Source: JACVRW01 sp963835705 (GTDB lineage Bacteria > Actinomycetota > Thermoleophilia > Solirubrobacterales > Thermoleophilaceae). Taken from it: a stretch of 64,000 bases of DNA. The DNA lies in NCBI GenBank assembly GCA_963835705.1, contig CAWIGR010000018.1, forward strand, positions 38,359 to 102,358, given 5' to 3'. The notes below the pieces were generated by a model that worked only from the letters and a program-made list of their open reading frames with translations, was not told the origin of the DNA and did no database searches. Below, in pieces: positions 1 through 6,729 of the stretch (its first letter is position 1; every line of letters begins with the position of its first letter). The position numbers were made by a program, and so were the translations under genes.

Positions 1-231
1 GACGAGTCGCAGGAGGTGGCCCGCGCCTTCGGCGCCCAGACGACGCCCGACGTGTTCCTGCTGGACGCGGACCGGATCCTGCGCTACCGCGGGGCGCCGG
101 ACGCCGACCACCGCGACGAGAGCCAGGGCGCCGCGTGGCTGCGCGAGGCGCTCGACGCGGTGCTCGCGGGCGAGCAGCCGGCGCGGGCCGAGAGCGAGCC
201 CGTGGGCTGCAGCGTCAAGTGGCGGCAGTGA
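1..231 (+). CDS. Thioredoxin-fold redoxin family protein, C-terminal part (5' end outside window)
   Basis: The frame is open from base 1 to the stop at 229-231, leaving 76 residues. The text resembles the end of AhpC/TSA-type redoxins: an FGAQTTPDVFLLD stretch (the TTP before a beta strand is the usual cis-proline region), then a RYRGAPD strand and a final GCSVKW tail common in thioredoxin-like proteins of this group. The active-site CxxC would lie upstream and cannot be checked. It probably acts in thiol redox or peroxide handling. Its end overlaps the end of the convergent HAD gene by 17 bases. Confidence 0.7.
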   Translation, partial: DESQEVARAFGAQTTPDVFLLDADRILRYRGAPDADHRDESQGAAWLREALDAVLAGEQPARAESEPVGCSVKWRQ

Positions 232-883
232 TCGCGGCGAGCGCCGCGGGGGTGTCGCTCAGGTCGTCGAGGTAGGCGTCGGGACCCGAGGCGCGGAGCG
301 CGTCCGGGTCGGCGAAGCCCGTGGCCACCGCCACGGCGCGCGCGCCCGCTTCCTGAGCGGCGCGGACGTCGAGCGGAGTGTCGCCCACCAGCACCGCGCC
401 GGTCGGCTCCCCGTACTTGGCCGCCGCGCGCTCGCGCGCCACCGCCACCAGGTCGGAGCGCCGGTCGTGCGGGTCCGACCCGTAGGCGCCCACCTCGAAG
501 TCCAGCCAGGGCTCGAGCCCGAACGCGCTCACCTTGATCACCGCGTTCGCCTGGATGTTGCCGGTGAGCAGCGACTGGATCACGTCGTCGCGGCGGTGCA
601 GCGCCTCGAGGACCTCGGGGACCCCGGGGTAGGCATACCCCTCCTCGCGCATCGCCTCCTTGCGAAGCTCGAGCGCGCCGGCCAGCTCCTCGAGCACGCG
701 CGGCAGGTGGTCGGGCTCGCCGGCCAGCATCGTGAGCGCGATCTCCCTGTCGGTGCGGCCCGCGAAGTCCACCGGCTCCGGGTCGCGCCCGACCACGGCG
801 CGGAACGCCTCGTCGAAGGCATAGCGCCCGTGGCCCGCGGTGCGCACCAACGTCCCGTCGATGTCCCACAGCACCAGCAGCAT
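215..883 (-). CDS. HAD-superfamily hydrolase, phosphoglycolate-phosphatase-like
   Basis: A 222-residue protein with all HAD phosphatase motifs: WDIDGTL at residues 6-12 (nucleophile Asp7, acid Asp9), a LLTGN motif II around the middle, and VGDTPLDVRAA as the acidic motif IV. An alpha-helical cap follows motif I, as in subfamily IA. It likely hydrolyses a small phosphorylated metabolite; the substrate cannot be read from sequence. The ATG directly abuts the stop of the preceding HAD gene, so it is the last gene of a three-gene minus-strand operon with 884-1489 and 1486-2559. Confidence 0.85.
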   Translation of the reverse strand: MLLVLWDIDGTLVRTAGHGRYAFDEAFRAVVGRDPEPVDFAGRTDREIALTMLAGEPDHLPRVLEELAGALELRKEAMREEGYAYPGVPEVLEALHRRDDVIQSLLTGNIQANAVIKVSAFGLEPWLDFEVGAYGSDPHDRRSDLVAVARERAAAKYGEPTGAVLVGDTPLDVRAAQEAGARAVAVATGFADPDALRASGPDAYLDDLSDTPAALAAITAAT

Positions 884-1489
884 CTAGCGCAGCTCGATCC
901 CGAGAAGCCGCTCGAGCTCCGGCACCGTGCTCTCCGCGCCGCGGTGGAGGATCGCGGTCATCCCGACCGCCTCGGCGCCCTCGCAGTTCTGGCGCAGGTC
1001 GTCCACGAAGACGCAGTCGCCCGCCTCGACGCCGACCCGCTCGGCGCCCAGCAGGAAGATCTCGGGCTGTGGCTTGTGCATCCCGACCTCGCCCGAGATC
1101 ACCACGCCGTCGAAGAGGTCCGGGAATGCCGAGCGGTCGTAGCGGCCGACGCCCATCGAGTTGGAGATGAGGCCGGTGCGGATGCCCGCCGCGCGGGCGC
1201 GGCGCAGGGCCGCGAGCATCTCCTCGTCGGGCCGCATCCCGGCGAACATGCGGTCCACCAGCCCTGGGCGCTCCTCGATCCCGAGCAGCTCGCCGAAGCG
1301 CTGCCCGAAGTCGTCCTCGCTCAACTCACCCGTCTCGAGCGCGCGCACCAGCCGGATCGCCCGCGGCTCCTCGCGCAGGAGGCGCATGATCGCGTCGCCC
1401 TCGAGGCCCTCGGCCACGCAGAAGTCCCGAAACGAGTCGAAGACGTTGGTGGTGAGGACGCCGCCGTAGTCGATCAGCAGCCCGTTCAC
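884..1489 (-). CDS. HAD-IA family hydrolase, ACAD10-type
   Basis: The track frame extends further upstream, but the plausible start is the GTG at 1487-1489, giving a VNGLLIDYGGVLTT amino end. It overlaps the kinase stop in a GTGA, which supports this start. Motif I is DYGGV, with Gly in place of the second Asp of phosphatases; this is usual in the 'DFGGVL' HAD branch related to the epoxide-hydrolase and ACAD10 N-terminal domains. LISNS (motif II), a lysine in MHKPQPEIF (motif III) and VFVDD (motif IV) are present. About 201 residues. It is translationally coupled to the APH-like kinase, a pairing that mirrors human ACAD10. Confidence 0.82.
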   Translation of the reverse strand: MNGLLIDYGGVLTTNVFDSFRDFCVAEGLEGDAIMRLLREEPRAIRLVRALETGELSEDDFGQRFGELLGIEERPGLVDRMFAGMRPDEEMLAALRRARAAGIRTGLISNSMGVGRYDRSAFPDLFDGVVISGEVGMHKPQPEIFLLGAERVGVEAGDCVFVDDLRQNCEGAEAVGMTAILHRGAESTVPELERLLGIELR

Positions 1490-2559
1490 TTGGAGTGCGC
1501 CACCTCGCGGGCCTTCTCCGCGAGCGCCGGCACCCCCTCGTCGAAGAGCGCCAGATACGGGTCGTCGGACGCGCCGAGCGTGTAGCGCTTGAAGTTGCCC
1601 TCCATGAACACGGCCGCCTTCCACATGGCGAGCGCCTGGTACCAGTTGAGCGCCGAGACCGAGCGGCCGCTGCGCTCCTCGTAGCGCGCCGTCAGCTCCT
1701 CGCGCGTCATGAAGCCGGGCCGGCGCGTGGCGGCCGACAGGCTGCTGAAGGAGCTGTCGACCGGGTCATCGGCCTCGGCCCAGGTGACCGTGAGATAGCC
1801 GATGTCGGCGAGCGGATCGCCGATTGTGGAGAGCTCCCAGTCGAAGATCGCCACCAGCCGCGCCGGCGCTTCGTCGGCCACCATCACGTTGCCGAGCCGG
1901 TAGTCGCCGTGCACGATCGTGGACTCGGGCGACTCGGGCAGGTTGTCCGCGAGCCAGTCGCGCACCTCCTCGACCACCGGCACCTCGCGCGTCTTGTTGT
2001 AGTCCCACAGGCCGGTGAAGCGGCGCACCTGGCGCTCCAGGTAGCCGGTCGGCTTGCCGTAGCCCTCCAGCCCGCAGGCGCGCCAGTCCACGGCGTGCAC
2101 CTCGGCGAGCGCGTCCACCAGCTCCTCCGAGAGCCGGCGGCGGCCCTCCTCGGTGTCGAGCGGCTCGGGCACGTCGCTGGTCACGACCGAGCCGTGCATC
2201 TCCTCCATGACATAGAACGGCACGCCTAGCACCGACTCGTCGTCGCCCACGGCGAGCACGCGCGGCACCCGCACGGCGGTCGGCTCGAGGGCGCGAAGCA
2301 GGCGCGCCTCGCGCAGCACGTCGTGCGCCGAGGGCGGCAGCGGCGGCCGCGGCGGGCGGCGCAGCACCACGCGCGCGTCCCCCCGGCAGACCAGGAAGGT
2401 GAAGTTCGAGTGCCCCTCGCCGATCCGCTCGGCCTCCACGCGCCCCTCGCCGATGCCGCGCTCGTCCAGGAAGGCCTCGAGTGGCTCGCGCACCACCAGC
2501 GGAGGAAGCTCGAGCTCCGCGGCGTCCTGGGGCGTGTCGACGACGTCGGGCGAGCCCAT
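1486..2559 (-). CDS. APH-family (aminoglycoside phosphotransferase-like) kinase, ACAD10/11-type
   Basis: About 357 residues from the ATG at 2559; a longer frame reaches 2619, but its extra 20 residues look non-conserved. Kinase motifs are clear: HGDYRLGNVM (catalytic loop, about residues 217-226) and FDWELSTIGDPLADIGYL (Mg-binding DFD/DWE region, about 239-256). This GDPLAD variant is typical of the APH proteins found beside acyl-CoA dehydrogenases, not of antibiotic-resistance enzymes. It probably phosphorylates a hydroxyl on a small molecule or acyl-CoA. First gene of the minus operon with two HAD genes; divergent from the cupredoxin gene at 2655. Confidence 0.85.
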   Translation of the reverse strand: MGSPDVVDTPQDAAELELPPLVVREPLEAFLDERGIGEGRVEAERIGEGHSNFTFLVCRGDARVVLRRPPRPPLPPSAHDVLREARLLRALEPTAVRVPRVLAVGDDESVLGVPFYVMEEMHGSVVTSDVPEPLDTEEGRRRLSEELVDALAEVHAVDWRACGLEGYGKPTGYLERQVRRFTGLWDYNKTREVPVVEEVRDWLADNLPESPESTIVHGDYRLGNVMVADEAPARLVAIFDWELSTIGDPLADIGYLTVTWAEADDPVDSSFSSLSAATRRPGFMTREELTARYEERSGRSVSALNWYQALAMWKAAVFMEGNFKRYTLGASDDPYLALFDEGVPALAEKAREVAHSK

Positions 2560-2654
2560 CGGGGCGGCAATGGTAACCGTGAACCACGGGCGCGGCGGTT
2601 GCGTATCCCGTGCCGTCAAGTGGTTCCGGAGGCGACCACTAGGCTTCCCCGCTC

Positions 2655-3254
2655 ATGCGACGCCACCCCCTGCTGCCAATCCCGCTCACCCTGCTACTCG
2701 CGCTGGCCGCCGCCGCTCCCGCGAGCGCGGCCGATGTGGAGGTGGGGGTGGCGAACTTCAAGTTCGAGCCCGCGACACGGGCGATCGCCATCGGAGACAC
2801 GGTGATCTGGAGCTTCAACGCTGGGGGGCACACCGCCACCGCGAACAGCGGCCAGGCAGAGCGCTTCGATTCGGGCAACCGCTCGTTCGGGCAGACGTTT
2901 CGGCACACCTTCAACCGGCCGGGCCGCTTCCAGTACGTGTGCACCCCCCACGCCGGCTTCATGAAGGGCACCATCCAGGTGGGCACGGACAAGGTGCGCG
3001 ACACGGTCGACGCCTTCAAGGCGCAGCGCAGCGGCTCCAGCGTGAAGGTCTCGTTCAAGCTCAACGAGCCGGCCACCGCCACGTACAAGCTGCGCGGCGC
3101 CGAGCGCAGGACCGTGCGCAAGGGCCGCCTGCGGGCCGGGCGCCACAGCTTCAGGGTGCGGAACCTGGACGCGGGCTCGTACATCGGCACCCTCACGCTC
3201 AAGGACGACTTCGACAAGTCGGCCAGGCCGAAGAGCACCTTCGCGATCGGCTAG
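2655..3254 (+). CDS. Secreted cupredoxin (plastocyanin/azurin-like) protein
   Basis: A 199-residue protein with an N-terminal signal peptide (positively charged MRRH, hydrophobic core, likely cleavage after ASA at about residue 25). Residues 26-110 form a cupredoxin domain with a complete type-1 copper site: His59 (in GGHT), Cys96 and His99 (in YVCTPH) and Met103 (in GFMKG). A C-terminal beta-rich region (about 113-199) may be an adhesion or Ig-like extension. It should act outside the membrane as an electron carrier or copper binder. Its stop codon lies in a perfect palindrome shared with the convergent RpiB-like gene. Confidence 0.85.
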   Translation: MRRHPLLPIPLTLLLALAAAAPASAADVEVGVANFKFEPATRAIAIGDTVIWSFNAGGHTATANSGQAERFDSGNRSFGQTFRHTFNRPGRFQYVCTPHAGFMKGTIQVGTDKVRDTVDAFKAQRSGSSVKVSFKLNEPATATYKLRGAERRTVRKGRLRAGRHSFRVRNLDAGSYIGTLTLKDDFDKSARPKSTFAIG

Positions 3255-3267
3255 CAGCTAGCCGATC
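3245..3267. repeat. Perfect 10-bp palindrome carrying both stop codons of convergent genes
   Basis: GATCGGCTAG at 3245-3254, spacer CAG, then CTAGCCGATC at 3258-3267. The TAG of the cupredoxin gene (3252-3254) and the complement of the isomerase stop (3258-3260) lie at mirror-image positions. It could form a bidirectional terminator hairpin, although no T-run follows in either direction. Confidence 0.75.
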
Positions 3268-3695
3268 TCGTCCACGTGGCGCACGTTCGCCACGTCGTCG
3301 GCGTCCTCGCTCGGCGCGCCCTCGAACCAGCCGTCGAGGATCTCCTCGAGCACGGCGGGACTCGTGCTGCGCAGCGACAGCGCGAGCACGTTGGCGTCGT
3401 TCCACTTGCGGGCGCCGCGGGCGGTCTCGGCGTCGGCGCAGAGCGCGGCGCGGATGCCGTCGACCTTGTTGGCGGCGATGGAGGCGCCGGTGCCCGTCCA
3501 GCAGCACACCACCCCCTGCTCGGCCCGGCCCTCTGCCACGTCGCGGGCCGCGGCCTCGGACGCCCAGGCCCAGTCGTCGCGCTCGTCCTCGCTGAGCGCC
3601 CCGTGGAGGAGCGGCTCGTGGCCGCGACGGCGGAGCTCCTCGACCACGGCGTCTGCCACGCCGGTGCGCTCGTCGGCGGCCACGGAGATCCTCAC
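3258..3695 (-). CDS. RpiB/LacA/LacB-family sugar-phosphate isomerase
   Basis: The start is the GTG at 3693-3695, giving VRISVAADE and 145 residues, the normal length for RpiB. Family landmarks: a Cys pair in GVVCCWTGTG (64-65; the family uses a Cys as base), ASIAANKVDGIRAALC and KWNDANVLAL, matching the RpiB text around EHNDANVL but with Trp replacing the conserved His. It likely interconverts ribose-5-P and ribulose-5-P or a related aldose/ketose phosphate, feeding the pentose phosphate pathway with rpe at 18.65 kb. Divergent from the Fpg gene by 25 bp. Confidence 0.8.
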   Translation of the reverse strand: MRISVAADERTGVADAVVEELRRRGHEPLLHGALSEDERDDWAWASEAAARDVAEGRAEQGVVCCWTGTGASIAANKVDGIRAALCADAETARGARKWNDANVLALSLRSTSPAVLEEILDGWFEGAPSEDADDVANVRHVDEIG

Positions 3696-3720
3696 CGCTC
3701 GCAGCCTACTCTTGGGTCGA

Positions 3721-4569
3721 ATGCCCGAGCTGCCCGAAGTAGAGATCACCGCCCGGCGCCTGTCGCGCGCGGGCGGGGGCGCCGAGATCGAGTCGGCGCT
3801 GGCGCCCGGGATGGTCACGATGAAGACGTTCGACCCGCCGATCGACGCGCTCGCGGGCCGAACCCTGCTCGGCGTGCGCCGCATCGGCAAGATGCTCGCG
3901 ATCGAAGCGGGAGACCTGGTGGTGCTGGTGCACCTGATGTCGGCCGGGCGGCTGCAGCTGTGGGACTCGCGCGCCTCGCTGCGCGACCGCGCCTCGCGCC
4001 TCCTGATCCGGCTCGGCGGCGGGCGGGAGCTTCGGCTTCGCGAGTTCGGCACTCAGCAGCGCGCGTGGGCGAAGCTGCTGCCGGCCGAGGCCGTGGAGGC
4101 CGACGACACGGTGGCCACGCTCGGCCCTGACGCCTTCCCGGCGCCGCCGCCGGACGAGTTCGCGGCGCTGCTCGACCAGCCTCGCCACCTGCATCCGCTG
4201 CTGCGCGACCAGCGGGTGATCGCGGGCATCGGGCGCTCCTGGGTGGACGAGCTGCTCTGGACGGCGCACCTGTCCCCGTTCCAGCGGGCCTCGGACCTGG
4301 ACTCAAGCTCGCTCGAACGGTTGCACGCGGCCTGCGACGAGGTGCTGGGCGGCGCGCTCGACCACTACGAGCAGGTGATCGGGGACACCATCCCGGACAA
4401 GCTTCCGATGCCGCTGCAGGTGCACCGGCGCGCCGGGGAGCCGTGCCCGCGCTGCGGCACGCGGATCGAGGCGATCCACTTCAAGGACTACGTCATGTGC
4501 TACTGCCCCGAGGAGCAGACGAACGGCCGGGTGTTGAAGGACCGCCGGCTGTCACGGCTGCTGAAGTAG
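3721..4569 (+). CDS. Formamidopyrimidine-DNA glycosylase / endonuclease VIII family protein
   Basis: 282 residues beginning MPELPEVE; Pro2 and Glu3 are the catalytic residues of Fpg/Nei enzymes, which fixes the start at 3721. The GKMLAIE segment carries the conserved catalytic-domain Lys, and GIGRSWVDELLW with LSPFQRA forms the helix-two-turn-helix. The C-terminal zinc finger begins with CPRCG but ends MCYCPEEQ, so the usual CxxC second knuckle appears as CxC plus Glu. Role: excision of oxidised bases with AP-lyase activity. The stop is 4 bp from the convergent cupin stop. Confidence 0.9.
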   Translation: MPELPEVEITARRLSRAGGGAEIESALAPGMVTMKTFDPPIDALAGRTLLGVRRIGKMLAIEAGDLVVLVHLMSAGRLQLWDSRASLRDRASRLLIRLGGGRELRLREFGTQQRAWAKLLPAEAVEADDTVATLGPDAFPAPPPDEFAALLDQPRHLHPLLRDQRVIAGIGRSWVDELLWTAHLSPFQRASDLDSSSLERLHAACDEVLGGALDHYEQVIGDTIPDKLPMPLQVHRRAGEPCPRCGTRIEAIHFKDYVMCYCPEEQTNGRVLKDRRLSRLLK

Positions 4570-4573
4570 CGCG

Positions 4574-4969
4574 TCAGTCCCGCCAGAACTCCTGGTCCAT
4601 CTCGATGTCCTTGTTGTCGGTGTCGGGGGCGCCGAAGGCAAGGATCTCGGCGCCCTCCGAACCGGCCTCGAACCCGCGCATGGTGGACACGGGGATGCGC
4701 ACCGCATCCATCCTCCCCAGCTCCAGCACCTCGTCGTCGAGCTTGACGCGGGCGCTGCCGGCGAGCACCAGATAGATCTCCTCCTGCTCGGCGTGCCGAT
4801 GGCCGAAGGGCACCCGGAACCCCGGGGCGAGCTTGAAGTAGCTGATTCCGGCCTTTTCGAGGCCGAGCGCCTTGCGTGCGAAGCGGGCCTCCATGTTTGG
4901 GGCGTAGCCGAAGCGCTCGCCCATGTCCTCGACGTCGCTCGTCAGGTTGAGCACGGTGAACTCGGCCAT
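4574..4969 (-). CDS. Cupin-domain protein
   Basis: 131 residues from the ATG at 4967-4969; the open frame runs further upstream but the extension is unconserved. A single cupin barrel is visible: HRHAEQEEIYLVLAG gives metal ligands His57, His59 and a Glu near 63, followed by a strand with DDEVLELG and a second motif IPVSTMRGF. The second cupin motif lacks the usual His, so metal binding may be incomplete. No enzymatic function can be assigned; a small-molecule or sensor role is possible. Confidence 0.8.
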   Translation of the reverse strand: MAEFTVLNLTSDVEDMGERFGYAPNMEARFARKALGLEKAGISYFKLAPGFRVPFGHRHAEQEEIYLVLAGSARVKLDDEVLELGRMDAVRIPVSTMRGFEAGSEGAEILAFGAPDTDNKDIEMDQEFWRD

Positions 4970-5048
4970 GCCGGAATTGTGTCCGGTTTCAGCGAACGGT
5001 AAGCGTGCCGACCATGCCGGCCCGCTCGTGGATGTACTGTCGATGATC

Positions 5049-5867
5049 ATGAGCCTCACGGTCCGCCGCGGCGCCCTTGCGGCGGTGGGTTGCGCGCTGG
5101 TCCTCGCCCCGTCCGGCTGCAGCGAATCCTCGGGGATGGGTAAGCCCGCGGACGTGGCGCCGGCTGGGAGCTCCACGTACACGTTGATGCAGATGAACCT
5201 GTGCCTGTCCGGCCTCGCCGGCTGCTACGGCAAGGTGGCATACCCGGCCGTGGTGGAGGAGGCGGTGGCCCGGATCCGTGAAACGCATCCGGACGCGGTC
5301 ACCTTCAACGAGGCCTGCCGGAGCGACATCGCGCGGATTGGCCGGCGGACCGGTTACCACCTGCGCTTCTCGAGAGTGATCTACCGCGGCGAGCGCCTAC
5401 GCTGTGTCCGACCGGGCGACCGCGGGCTCTTCGGTAACGCGGTGCTCACCGAGGCAGCCATCGAGAGCACCGACAGCCAGGACTTCGAGGCACAAGCCGG
5501 CCCCGAGCGGCGCCGCTGGCTGTGCGTCACCACCCGGGTCGACGTCGACGTGTGCACCGCCCACCTGAACACACGCTCGACCATCGAGATCGCCGGGAAC
5601 GACGCTCAGTGCGTCGAGCTCGCGGCGCTCCTTGCAGGTCGCGCAACCGCGCGCACCGTCACCTTCGGGGGTGATCTCAACCGTCGCCGCTCCTGCGCCC
5701 CCGCCGGCTTCTGGGCCCGCACCGACAGGTCCGCCGAGCAGGCCCCCGGACTCCAGCACGTCTACGGAAGCGGCGCGCTCCGCTCGCCCTCGGCGGAGGT
5801 GGTGCCGGCCACGCACAGTGACCACGACGTCCTGCTGGTCCGCGCGCACCTCAGGGCACCCGAGTAG
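5049..5867 (+). CDS. Secreted endonuclease/exonuclease/phosphatase-fold protein, probable lipoprotein
   Basis: About 272 residues from the ATG at 5049 (another ATG at 5043). The N-terminus is a signal peptide ending in an APSGC lipobox-like sequence; Pro at -3 is not ideal. The mature part shows EEP-family motifs: MQMNLC (first strand), a TFNEAC Glu, GGDLN (catalytic GDxN) and THSDHD near the C-terminus (SDH). It likely hydrolyses extracellular phosphodiesters (DNA, phospholipid or similar). Several Cys residues suggest disulfides outside the cell. It stands alone between convergent and divergent neighbours. Confidence 0.78.
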   Translation: MSLTVRRGALAAVGCALVLAPSGCSESSGMGKPADVAPAGSSTYTLMQMNLCLSGLAGCYGKVAYPAVVEEAVARIRETHPDAVTFNEACRSDIARIGRRTGYHLRFSRVIYRGERLRCVRPGDRGLFGNAVLTEAAIESTDSQDFEAQAGPERRRWLCVTTRVDVDVCTAHLNTRSTIEIAGNDAQCVELAALLAGRATARTVTFGGDLNRRRSCAPAGFWARTDRSAEQAPGLQHVYGSGALRSPSAEVVPATHSDHDVLLVRAHLRAPE

Positions 5868-5970
5868 ACGCCCTCATCCGGGGGTCCCGCACGTTGCGGC
5901 GGCTATATCGCCGTTTCGTGACGGACCCCTCGCGGTCCGGCCTGAAGGTGCCCCTCCGCGTCGGGGCGGG

Positions 5971-6729
5971 CTAGGCGCGCTCCGCCACCAGCGCGAACTT
6001 CCGGACCCGCCCCTCATCCAGCCACTCGATCCACAGCCGATGGGCGGCGAGCAGCTGGTCCAGCGCCCGGCGGCCGATCTGCGCGGCGATGTCCTCGGCG
6101 TCCGCGGCGAACGCGTCCGCCAGCGCCCGCGCCGTCGCGCGGTGCGCGTGGCTGTGCTCCTCCTGAAACGTGACGACGAGCCCGGCCCGCTCGAGTGACG
6201 CGGTCATCTCGTCGAGCGGCTTGAGCCAGACCGTGTCGGCGTCGGGCATCGCCGCCCGCTCGGCCGTCGTGAGGGGCGGCCCCTCCTCGAGGGTGGACGC
6301 GAGGCGCCCTCCGGGCCGGAGCGCCGCGGCGATCTCGCGCACCAGCGCGTCCTTGTCCTCGAAGGCGAGCATCGTCTCGAGCAGGAGCACGACGTCGAAG
6401 GAGCCGGCTGGCAGGGGCGGGACGTGCGCGGTCGCAAAACGGCACGGCAGGTCGCCCGCGCGCTCCCGGGCGACGGCGACGGCGCTCGCACTGGCGTCAA
6501 CGCCCAGGTAGTCGCAGCCCAGCTCCCGGGTGAGGAAACGCCCGGGCCCGCCGATGCCGCAGCACAGGTCCAGCACCATGCCGGGGCCGATGCCGGCCTG
6601 CACCGCCAGGGCCCGGATCTCGCCGGCGGTCATGAAGCTCTCCTGCCCGACGAACTCGCCGGGAGCGTAGGCCGACAGGCGCGCGCGATGCAGCGCCCGG
6701 TCGAAAAGCGAGCGGTCGTCCTGCCTCAC
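5971..6729 (-). CDS. Class I SAM-dependent methyltransferase (operon gene 8)
   Basis: 252 residues from a GTG that overlaps the previous stop in a GTGA. Motif I is VLDLCCGIGGPGRFL (about 52-66); the acidic ribose-binding motif is YLGVDAS, and SFDVVLLLETMLAF is the post-motif strand. The pattern resembles small-molecule O/N/C-methyltransferases. It is the last of eight overlapping minus-strand genes (13869 to 5971), so its substrate is probably an intermediate or product of that cluster. Confidence 0.85.
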   Translation of the reverse strand: MRQDDRSLFDRALHRARLSAYAPGEFVGQESFMTAGEIRALAVQAGIGPGMVLDLCCGIGGPGRFLTRELGCDYLGVDASASAVAVARERAGDLPCRFATAHVPPLPAGSFDVVLLLETMLAFEDKDALVREIAAALRPGGRLASTLEEGPPLTTAERAAMPDADTVWLKPLDEMTASLERAGLVVTFQEEHSHAHRATARALADAFAADAEDIAAQIGRRALDQLLAAHRLWIEWLDEGRVRKFALVAERA

